DNA from: Hansfordia pulvinata
Taxonomy: Eukaryota > Ascomycota > Sordariomycetes > Xylariales
Assembly: GCA_006538405.1 (NCBI GenBank)
Contig: BJKQ01000008.1
Location: forward strand, 1,488,001-1,552,000
Direction: 5' to 3'
DNA length: 64,000 nucleotides
The position numbers and the translations under genes were made by a program. The notes under the pieces were generated by a model, which was not told the origin of the DNA, made no database searches, and worked only from the letters and a program-made list of their open reading frames with translations. Shown here piece after piece: positions 56,582 through 64,000 of this stretch (position 1 is its first letter; every line of letters starts with the position of its first letter).

Positions 56582-59200
56582 CTACAAGCCAGCCAAGACA
56601 CTCTGGACACCGACGCTGCGGGCGTCCTCGCGGGCCTGGACAAAGGCCTTGAAGTCCGCCTTGACGAGGCGGCGGGTGGAGCCGCTGGGGCCGGCGGCGA
56701 GGTTGCGGGAGCGCTCGCGCAGGGCCTCGGGCCCGATGATGAAGAGGTACCCGATCTCGGTCAGCAGCTCGACGGCGGCGGCGGCGTCGCGGCCGCCCGT
56801 GGCGGCGGTTGTGCCGGCAGCGGCCGAGGAGGACGACGAGGCCGACGAGCCCCCTGCCAGCGGCCACTCCTTGAGCGTGGCGACGTACTTTGCAATGTCC
56901 TTGGTCACCATGAGCCCCCCCGTGGCGTTGACCTTGAACTTCTTGAAGTGCTCGAAGAGCAGCCGCTGGACTGCCAGGGCCAGCTCGCTGCTGAAGACCT
57001 CGAGGTTCTGGCCGTCGATGGCCTGCGACACGAGCGTGGCCGCCTTGGACAGGAACAGCGAGATGGACGTGCACGTCTGCGTCTGCAGCGACTCGACGAC
57101 GCCCAGCTCGTCCTTGGGCAGGAAGTCGGTCTTCTTTTGCTGCTGGAGCGACTTGTTGACCCAGTTGACAATGACGTCGACGGTGCTCTTCATCACGCTG
57201 TTCGACTTCTTCTCAATGGCCTCGATGCCCATCTTGGACTGCGCCTCCATGGCGCGCCGCACGGTCGTGTTGGACTCGGCTAGGCGGATGAGGACCGTGG
57301 TGATGAACCTCGACATGATGCTCGTGATGGTGACAGCTGGCCTGATGCTCGGTATGTAGGAGAGGTCGGGCTCCGTCTTTGAGTTCTCCTGCGAGGTTGC
57401 CTGGCCGAGGGCCCTGTTGAGGGCGGTCTCGACGTAGACGTGACCCATGCTGGTCATGAGCAGGTTCAAGAGCGAAGAGACATCCTTGGGGGTGTCACTC
57501 TGGCTGCCCAGCTCCAGCGTCCGGCGCACGCTCTCGGCAAGCCAGGTCATCATCCTCTTGGCGTTGGCCACGCTGAGGATGCCATCGAGCTCCGAGACCT
57601 CGATCTCGTCCTTGTTCTTGTCCGTGTCTCTAACACCGGCAACCCGCAACATCATGGCTTTCTGCGTTGGCTTGAGATCCGCCGACTCGAGCCTTTCGAG
57701 GTACGCGTCTTTGGCGCTCGCCAGGAGCTGGTCGCCCTTCTGCGCGAGCGAGGCCATGAAGCCGGTCGGCGCCTTCTTCTTTCGAGAATGGAATATGTTG
57801 TATTTGAAGAGCAGCGAGTTGTACAGCTCCTCCAAGCTCTTCTTCTCGCGGTCGATGTAGGAGTTTCCCATGATGTAGGGGACGAACAGTTCCTCAAGCT
57901 GCTGGTCCAGGGTCTGCGCTATCTGGGCCGAGCAGGGCTCAGGGTTCTCGGTAAGACCGTGCGCCTTCAGGTCCTCTATCAGAGAACTGATGTAGCTCCT
58001 GGAGGTGTGCAGAGAGCGGAGAAACGCGAGCGACGAGACGGTGTCCGCCTTCTCGAGGACCATCTCCAGCCGTTGTTGTATGGACTGCTGGAAGACTCGC
58101 TGGATGAATTTGATGAGGACGGTCTCGTAGTACGGAAAGGCTCGCTTGATGATGAAGGACTCCTCCTGCATGACGATTCGGACCTCGTCAATGAGGGACT
58201 GCAGACTTGGCTCGACACCCGGGGGATCGGCGTCGGGATCTGCCAACTGGTCCCAGGTCTCGCCATCCGTGGTGACCTCCTCGGTGATGAGCTGGTCGCG
58301 GTTGATGAAAAACTGGTGCTGGTTGACGAAGACGGCGATGACACTCGCGCCGCCGTTGAAGTCGTGGAGGACCTTGGCGCACTCCATCATGTCGTCAAAG
58401 TTCTGCCTGCGGTAGCTGTTGTTGAACTGCTTGAGCAGGTCCTGCTCGAGGGTCTCGCAGAACTTCTCGAGGACCTCGCGGGTGTTGTGGGCTTTGGGGG
58501 CGGCGGAAGAGGTGGCGCCATTGGCCAGCCCGTTGCGATGGACGCCGTTAGCGGTGCCCCAGGAGGTCGAGTCGAGGCGCTGGCTGATGCGCATGAGCTG
58601 GTGGGCGATGACGGCGCATCGGACCTTGTTGTCGGCGCCGCCCTGGCGCTGGATGTCCTGGAGCGCAGAGAGCTGGCCGGTCTCGCTGACCTCGAGCCAG
58701 CACTGGATGAGGAAGTTGGCGTCCTGGGCCCGCCTGCGCTTCCGGTCGAGTTCTTCGAGCTTCTCGCCTATCTGGAGGGCGGCGTTGCCGTCCTCCTCGG
58801 GACGGTTGCTGCGCTCGAGCCCGTCGGGGTTGTTGAGGCGGACATCGAGCTCTTCGAACTGGTGGATGGACTGCTCGAGCTTGCGGCCGAGGGTGTCGAG
58901 GGTCTGGTCGTGGTGGACCTCGGCGCGACGGACCTGGGACAGGAGGTCGGACTCCTTCTCCTGGAGCTCCTCGGACAGGTTGCCCAGGCCCTGGAGGGCA
59001 TTTTCGAAGTGGCGGATGAGGGGCTTGGGGTCGAAGGGCTGCTGGTTGGCGGGGCCGGAGCGGCGGTTGACGGGGACGGCGCTCTCGGCGAGGGAGTCGA
59101 CAAAGTCGCGGACAATGAAGTCCTTGTTGGAGAAGTCGTCGAGGGTGAAGTTATGCCCCTTGGGGAACAGGGCTCGCGATCCGGATGCGGCCCGCTCCAT
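56582..59200 (-). CDS. SEC10: Exocyst complex component Sec10
   Basis: Sec10 is a subunit of the eight-protein exocyst, which tethers secretory vesicles to growth sites on the plasma membrane, in fungi the hyphal tip. The single-exon product has 872 residues, in the family range. Features in order are FTLDDFSNKDFIVRDFVDSL near the N-terminus, a coiled coil at about residues 60-125 (LSEELQEKESDLLSQVRRAE and after), and IGEKLEELDRKRRRAQDANF with LIQCWLEVSETGQLS. Then come VRCAVIAHQLMRISQRLDS, EESFIIKRAFPYYETVLIKF, REKKSLEELYNSLLFKYNIF, and SRKKKAPTGFMASLAQKGD. All are typical Sec10 helical-bundle segments. A Ser/Ala-rich loop interrupts the C-terminal part (SSASSSSSAAAGTTAATGG). The start is the ATG of MERAASGSRALFPKG. 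It is divergent from NUS1, 1.56 kb apart. No anomaly is seen. Confidence 0.95.
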   Translation of the reverse strand: MERAASGSRALFPKGHNFTLDDFSNKDFIVRDFVDSLAESAVPVNRRSGPANQQPFDPKPLIRHFENALQGLGNLSEELQEKESDLLSQVRRAEVHHDQTLDTLGRKLEQSIHQFEELDVRLNNPDGLERSNRPEEDGNAALQIGEKLEELDRKRRRAQDANFLIQCWLEVSETGQLSALQDIQRQGGADNKVRCAVIAHQLMRISQRLDSTSWGTANGVHRNGLANGATSSAAPKAHNTREVLEKFCETLEQDLLKQFNNSYRRQNFDDMMECAKVLHDFNGGASVIAVFVNQHQFFINRDQLITEEVTTDGETWDQLADPDADPPGVEPSLQSLIDEVRIVMQEESFIIKRAFPYYETVLIKFIQRVFQQSIQQRLEMVLEKADTVSSLAFLRSLHTSRSYISSLIEDLKAHGLTENPEPCSAQIAQTLDQQLEELFVPYIMGNSYIDREKKSLEELYNSLLFKYNIFHSRKKKAPTGFMASLAQKGDQLLASAKDAYLERLESADLKPTQKAMMLRVAGVRDTDKNKDEIEVSELDGILSVANAKRMMTWLAESVRRTLELGSQSDTPKDVSSLLNLLMTSMGHVYVETALNRALGQATSQENSKTEPDLSYIPSIRPAVTITSIMSRFITTVLIRLAESNTTVRRAMEAQSKMGIEAIEKKSNSVMKSTVDVIVNWVNKSLQQQKKTDFLPKDELGVVESLQTQTCTSISLFLSKAATLVSQAIDGQNLEVFSSELALAVQRLLFEHFKKFKVNATGGLMVTKDIAKYVATLKEWPLAGGSSASSSSSAAAGTTAATGGRDAAAAVELLTEIGYLFIIGPEALRERSRNLAAGPSGSTRRLVKADFKAFVQAREDARSVGVQSVLAGL

Positions 59201-60759
59201 TGGATCAGATGGCCATGGAAAGGCGCAAGCTCATGTGTGCGGCAGCGAGGGAGCGAGACGGAGGAGGCGCGTGCCGTTTCGTTTCGCCGGGTCGCGGTGG
59301 TGTGTGTGCCTTGTGCGGAGCGAGGCTGGGTGTCATGTGGGGACGAGTCGGCGTGCGTGCGTGCCGACGGCGACGTCGAAAGGGGCGGCGACAAGGTGGA
59401 TGGATGGTGGGGATGCCAGAAGTCGGCGGCAGTCATTGGAGTTTCGCGCTATCCTGCGAAGTACAGGGGCTGCGGGCAAGCACCCAAGGTATCTTAATGC
59501 ACGGGTACTCGTACAAGTACCCGCACGCTGAGAGGAAGGTACTTCTGGGCTGACTGCCCACATTCAGCATGAGATGTACTCGTACTCGTACAGTACTCCA
59601 GTCCTGGCGCCCTGCGCCAGGTTGCGAATACTCGCAGCCGGACGATGAATGGCTGCGGACAGACCTCAAAACTGAAGCGCGGTGACGTTTCAAAGGCTCG
59701 GTTCGCCAGCGTGGCCGGCCAGGTGTTCCTGGTAGGTACGGAGTCAGAGGTATTGCCTACATGCTTGTGATGGAACTGAATCTGGCGCGTGGCATACTCG
59801 TACGACTAGTCCACATCCAATGTATGCCCCATCTCGTAGACCTTCTTCATCTTTGCCGTGGAGTGCCAAGGCCTGCGCCGCGCGATTCGTATGAGTACCT
59901 ACGTAATATCGTGGCTAAGCAGACGAGATGCGCAGCTACGAATGCTTTCATTGACAGGCTCGCGATGCAGCCCAGCCTTCAGCCAGGCACGTATTCCGTA
60001 TGTCAGCACTCACGGGGTCTATCTCACAGCAGTGCTGATGAACGGGGTCTGAACACCAGGGCGGAAGCGTAAAGCAGCGAGCTTGCAGATCCATCACAAC
60101 CTTGTATTGGATGGGCTGACACGCTCCCTACCTCTCGTTGGGTACTCTGTACCTACCTAAATATGGATGCGCGGACGACGCCCACGGGCAAGGCCCAGCC
60201 AGAAGCCCTGGAGCCCATCCCGTCTCTCCCAGACGGGAGGCACGTACTGAGTTAGGTACCCACCAAAGTATCCGGTACCCAAGCGCGGGTATCTACCTCG
60301 CGGATATCGGATCTCTCCAAGGGACCTGGATGGGCTGGCAGCCCTGAGCTGCTGCTGCGATACTTGTACGAGTACGCCTCCACTGCTTCTACGAGTATGC
60401 CGCGCTCTGCCACGTCCAGGCTTCAGGAGTTCCCCAGTCGCTGATCGCCTTGCTCTTTCAGCAGCCCTCACCCCTCGGCTCTCGACTTGATTCCTGACCC
60501 GCGCACTCTCGGCGTGGCGATGCACCCCTCGGTCGTGTCCTCTGTCGAATAAGAATAATCGGAATCATGACTTGAGTCTCGCATAGTCCGCCCAACACCA
60601 ACACCAACACCATCGCCTCGGCCACCACCACCACCAGGACATCACGTCCATCGTTCCGCCGCCTCGATATCCGCCTTTGACACCACTGTCTGCTGCCACC
60701 GCCACCGCCACCGTCACCCCTCGCTTCTCCTCCCTTCTGAGAGCCCCGGTTCGCCCGTC
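59201..60759. promoter_or_regulatory. Divergent promoter region, SEC10 / NUS1
   Basis: 1.56 kb between divergent starts. It holds several TACTCGTAC/TACGAGTA motifs (59507, 59578-59590, 59797, 60367) and TACCTACC motifs (60150). A short ACC/CACCAA repeat at 60595-60638 lies in the presumed NUS1 5' UTR. No gene is seen. Confidence 0.5.
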
Positions 60760-61915
60760 ATGTCCCTCAACTACAAGGACAAGGCTCTCCTCCGTGAGGA
60801 TGAGCAGTCCGGCTACAAGAAGCTCGACAACGACCTCAGAGAACACTTGATCCAGGTCAGCTCCAGACCCCCCTCCCCAAGCCTCCTCGCGACCCCCTTT
60901 TCCCCGACGCCACCGCCTGTCCTGAGGTGAAGGCTCACCTCTAGGCTAACACGCCGCACCCTTCCCAGAAATTCGTACGCGAGGAACACCGTCCAGCCAA
61001 GGCCCCGTCGCGCTTCGGCGTCCGCAGCATCGTCACCGCCCAGTTCTACACCTTCTCATACGTCTTCATACATGCCCTCTTCTCGGTCTACATTCGCTTC
61101 CGCATAGCCTACCACGCCGTCTACGACCAGATTCTCTCCATCCTCAAATACCACCACAACACCCCCGATTATGTCCAGAAGGACGTCGCCGCCCTCCCCA
61201 GGCTGCCCTCCCACCTGAGCGTCATCCTGACTCTGGAAGATGGCGGCAGAAGGGGCGATGCCATGGAGAAGCTGATCAGCGAAGTCGCCGAGGTCGCCGC
61301 CTGGTGCGCCTCGGCCGGCATCCCCAACCTGTCGGTTTACGAAAGGACCGGTATGCAGCGCCTCTCTCCATCGTTCCATCGCGACCGTGCCCCCTCACCT
61401 CACCAGATCTGCCCGCTAACCACTCTTGCCCCCCCTTCTTCACAGGCCGCCTGAAGCAGTACATGCCGCAGGCCCATAATGCCGTCTCTCAGAAACTGCG
61501 CACGTGGTTTGGCAAGCACCAAGCCCCCGCGACCTCGATCCATAGCCGCGGCGCCGAGCCCATCCAGACTCCCAACTGCGACCCGCGGCTCGGCATCCTC
61601 TTCCTCTCGGCCGATGACGGCCGCGAGGCCATGGTCGACCTCACCAAGGTCTTTGCCGAGATGGCCCAGCGCAATAAGCTTTCGGTGGACGACATCACGA
61701 CCAAGGTCATTGACAACGAGCTGTCCAACGCCGTCATGTCCGATCCCGACCTGCTCATCTCCTTCGAGCCCTACGTCGACCTGCAGGGCTACCCGCCTTG
61801 GCACATTCGCCTGACCGAGATCTTTTGTGCCCCGGACAACCAGGGAGTTGGGTACCAGGTCTTCCTGCGGGCGCTGCGGAAATACTCCGAGGCCACCTTC
61901 AAGCTCGGCAAATGA
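60760..61915 (+). CDS. NUS1: Dehydrodolichyl diphosphate synthase complex subunit Nus1 (NgBR family)
   Basis: Nus1 is the non-catalytic partner of cis-prenyltransferase Rer2/Srt1; together they make dehydrodolichyl diphosphate, the precursor of dolichol for protein glycosylation, at the endoplasmic reticulum. Exons 60760-60855, 60969-61350 and 61446-61915 encode 315 residues; both introns are GT-AG. A membrane-associated segment lies at about residues 52-75 (TAQFYTFSYVFIHALFSVYI). The degenerate cis-prenyltransferase domain follows with LPRLPSHLSVILTLEDGG, EVAAWCASAGIPNLSVYERT, LGILFLSADDGREAMVDLTK and PDLLISFEPYVDLQGYPPWH. It ends ALRKYSEATFKLGK. The C-terminal RxG catalytic motif seen in human NgBR is not present here; yeast Nus1 also lacks it. 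The start is the first ATG after a pyrimidine-rich leader. It converges with the AlkB-like gene. Confidence 0.94.
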
Positions 61916-62264
61916 GCCTGCCCACACGCCGTGGACTGGATATAGAAATTGACCGTGCGTACTTGGCAGCGGCTCGGTAGCATACAACATTCTTGTAATT
62001 TACGTGGAGCCTTGGGAGCGCTTCGCGGGATTCGCCTTTCGTTTGTCGCTGTCTTTTCTCTTTTGCATTTACAACCGCTGGCAGCGGTCAGAATACAAAG
62101 TCGAGTTCCCAAGTTACCTAACTAGGCATCTGAACTACCCGAAGTACTACGTGCCGGTACCTCACGAAGGAGGAAAGTGGCAGCCGTGGTGTCAGAGATG
62201 CTTTGGGGCACCCTCAGCGTGCTATATACCACCCGGCAGGCGAGCTCCTCACAATCACCCGCCT
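61916..62264. other. Convergent intergenic region
   Basis: 349 bases between NUS1 (+) and the AlkB-like gene (-), presumably the two 3' UTRs. Nothing else is visible. Confidence 0.55.
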
Positions 62265-63767
62265 TCAAACCCCCGACGCGGCGCTGCTCTTGGGCGGCGG
62301 CGCCCACGGCCTCATCTCGCGGCAGACCGGGTCCCACTTGTGGACGGGGCCGTTGCCGACGTTGTAGTTGTAGTAGTTGTCGGTGCCGGCCTTGACCATG
62401 GCACGGCGGAAGGTGATGTTGATGCGCCCGCCGCTGCCGCTGGCGGACCCGCCCGCCGCGTTCTCGCCGCGTTTGGGCACCGAGTGCAGCCAGTTGGCCT
62501 GCGTCGCGCCGCGCATGAGCACCATGTCGCCGCTGCCCAGCGGGAACTTGAGCGGTTTGGCCGTCGTCGTCGCGGCGGGTGCCGCTGCCGGGTTGCTGTC
62601 CCTGGCGACGCTGCTGCTACCGTCGTCGCTTTTCTTCTCTTGCTCGCTGGCAGCAGCGCGCGGCGAGGGCGACAAGAACGAAGTCAGCTTGCCGCCGCCG
62701 CCGCTTCCGCCCTTGTTCCCCGGGCCCGGGCCCGCGGGCAGCCGTTTGTGCTTCATGAGGAAGTCGCGCGGGGCGCCTAGCGACAGCGAGGCGATGGCCG
62801 GGCGGTCGCCGAGGAAGCGCTCGTCGTCGCTGTGGTACGAGATGCTGTCGCGCCCGTCGGCGTAGTAGTTGACGAGGCAGAAGTTGTACGTGGCACCGGT
62901 AGCGCGCTCCGCTGCCCGCCGCAGCGCCTCGAGGCAGGCCGGGATCGGCCGCGGCGCGTACCTCGCGTACGCCGGGTGCTGCTGCTGGCCGCCCTGGTCG
63001 GCCGCGGTTGTTGTGGCGGGGCGGGGCACGACGGAGCGCGTCGCCGCGTCGACGACCTCGCCGCCCCCGTGCTGGCCGCAGTCTTCTCCTCCTTGGGGAG
63101 GCGGGGTCGTTTCCGGCGGTGGGCTCGGAATCAGCGGCGTGAAGCGTGACGTCTCGTCGATGCCGAAGACGGTCGTCCAGCGGGGCGTGCGGATGTGCTG
63201 GGTCTCGGTCATCTGCGGCGCGGTGGCGGCGGCGGCGGCCGTCCCGCCCTTGCCGCTGCCGGCCGGGCCCCGCCGGCGGATGTCGTACTCGACCCGGTAG
63301 AAAGGCAGTTCGGCGCGGAGGAACTCGAAGAGCTGCCGCGCCGTGGCCCTCGGTACCAGCGGCGCGTAGTACAACAGATCCAGGTCGGGTTGGTCCGCTA
63401 TGACGATAGGGGCTGCCGAGGAGGAGGGGGAGGAGGAGGAGAGTCGCATGCCTCCTCCGCCGCAATCCTTACCATCGGCGGTAGTGCCGACCCCGGGTAG
63501 AGCTGCGATATCGGCCGCCAGGTCCGGCGGCAAGTGAGGTATCGGGAAAGGATACGTCGCGTGGTGCGTGGCGCCGTGGCGTCTCTCTTGCTCCTTTTCC
63601 TGCTGCTGCTTTTGTCGCTGCGCCTGAGGCCATAGCGGCGGAGTTGAACGCGCCGGAGCGTGACCGGGTGCTTCGACGCGCGGCCTCTTGTCGGTCTTGG
63701 GCCCAGGGGCGGCAACGGGGGCAGCGGATCCGAAGAAGGCATCAATGGTTCGCTTCTTGGCCGACAT
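62265..63767 (-). CDS. AlkB-family 2-oxoglutarate/Fe(II) dioxygenase (ALKBH2/3-like)
   Basis: AlkB enzymes remove alkyl groups from bases in DNA or RNA by oxidative demethylation. The single-exon product has 500 residues. The iron site is complete: H312 and D314 in SYHSDDE, H428 in WLHSVPKR. The 2-oxoglutarate arginine motif RINITFR is at 448-454, with NYYADGRDSISYHSD matching the ALKBH2/3 group. Upstream, LLYYAPLVPRATARQLFEFL and RTPRWTTVFGIDE are also family-like. The N-terminus MSAKKRTIDAFFG resembles a PCNA-interacting box, with Lys in place of the first Gln. A Gly/Ser/Ala/Lys-rich insert of about 50 residues separates H312-D314 from H428. Nuclear DNA repair is the likely role, inferred from family and motif. 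Long opposite-strand frames are artefacts of GC-rich DNA. Confidence 0.92.
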   Translation of the reverse strand: MSAKKRTIDAFFGSAAPVAAPGPKTDKRPRVEAPGHAPARSTPPLWPQAQRQKQQQEKEQERRHGATHHATYPFPIPHLPPDLAADIAALPGVGTTADGKDCGGGGMRLSSSSPSSSAAPIVIADQPDLDLLYYAPLVPRATARQLFEFLRAELPFYRVEYDIRRRGPAGSGKGGTAAAAATAPQMTETQHIRTPRWTTVFGIDETSRFTPLIPSPPPETTPPPQGGEDCGQHGGGEVVDAATRSVVPRPATTTAADQGGQQQHPAYARYAPRPIPACLEALRRAAERATGATYNFCLVNYYADGRDSISYHSDDERFLGDRPAIASLSLGAPRDFLMKHKRLPAGPGPGNKGGSGGGGKLTSFLSPSPRAAASEQEKKSDDGSSSVARDSNPAAAPAATTTAKPLKFPLGSGDMVLMRGATQANWLHSVPKRGENAAGGSASGSGGRINITFRRAMVKAGTDNYYNYNVGNGPVHKWDPVCREMRPWAPPPKSSAASGV

Positions 63768-64000
63768 GACGCTCCAGCGGCCCCTACCTTGTGCCGATGC
63801 TCGCGCCTATGCGTGTGTGTGTGTGTGTGCTATTGGGTCTTGTGATAGATACGGCCGCATGTACACCACATGCGTAATGCGATGAGTCAAGTGGCGGGTG
63901 AGGTGTTGCGCGCAATGAGGCAAGTTCTGCGACAGCGCGAACCGAAATGTCAATCCTTTGGATGTAGTAGGAAGAACCAATGTTGACAGCTAGGAGATGG
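63768..64000. other. Upstream region of the AlkB-like gene, window end
   Basis: 233 bases with a short GT repeat at 63814-63829. It is probably the promoter and 5' UTR of the AlkB-like gene; no gene is seen. Confidence 0.5.

Noticed and set aside
57440..59497. A 685-codon + strand open frame opposite SEC10
   Set aside because: It is the shadow of the SEC10 coding sequence; the minus strand carries the full conserved Sec10 protein.

Overview
The window is nuclear DNA of a filamentous ascomycete (Pezizomycotina, most likely Sordariomycetes). Supporting signs are short introns of about 50-110 bases with CTAAC/CTGAC branch sites, fungal-type genes (arginine-specific carbamoyl-phosphate synthase with a mitochondrial leader, Dsc4/DUF1746, a Yox1-like homeobox protein), an intron-containing tRNA-Arg, and GC-rich intergenic DNA full of short motifs such as TACGAGTA and GGTAGGTA. 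The order within Sordariomycetes cannot be fixed by eye.

Layout: (1) 0-12 kb is gene-dense: 3' part of ORC3 (+), a conserved fungal protein of unknown function (+), cytosolic PheRS alpha subunit (-) divergent from a DUF1746/Dsc4-like membrane protein (+), RCL1 (-) divergent from SEC66 (+). (2) 12.3-17.6 kb: a tRNA-Arg(ACG) with a 30-nt intron, then the six-exon carbamoyl-phosphate synthase large subunit gene. (3) 17.6-22.5 kb: no gene seen. (4) 22.5-25 kb: a PWWP-domain chromatin protein that also carries a TFIIS-N/IBD-like domain. (5) 25-32 kb: gene-poor, rich in TACGAGTA and GGTAGGTA motifs and microsatellites. (6) 32-40 kb: a Ser/Pro-rich conserved fungal protein, a secreted His- and Ser/Thr/Pro-rich protein, a PP2A activator (PTPA/Rrd) (-) divergent from exosome subunit RRP46 (+). 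(7) 43.2-45.2 kb: NAD kinase, flanked by gene-poor DNA (40-43.2 and 45.2-53.3 kb). (8) 53.3-64 kb: Yox1-like homeobox factor (+) convergent with exocyst SEC10 (-), then NUS1 (+) convergent with an AlkB-like dioxygenase (-).

The genes are mostly housekeeping functions (replication origin recognition, tRNA charging, rRNA processing, ER translocation, arginine synthesis, RNA decay, NADP supply, exocytosis, dolichol synthesis, DNA alkylation repair) and do not form one pathway or a biosynthetic cluster. I did not find a convincing new multi-gene system.

The most notable observations are a GA-AG (non-canonical) intron and a one-base frameshift in the carbamoyl-phosphate synthase gene, one-base frameshifts in ORC3 and in the Ser/Pro-rich gene (all at or near short C-runs, so possible assembly errors), a GC-AG intron in ORC3, a translatable 69-nt intron in RRP46, a PIP-box-like N-terminus on the AlkB protein, and a dispersed palindromic TACGAGTA motif family that has entered the NAD kinase coding region.
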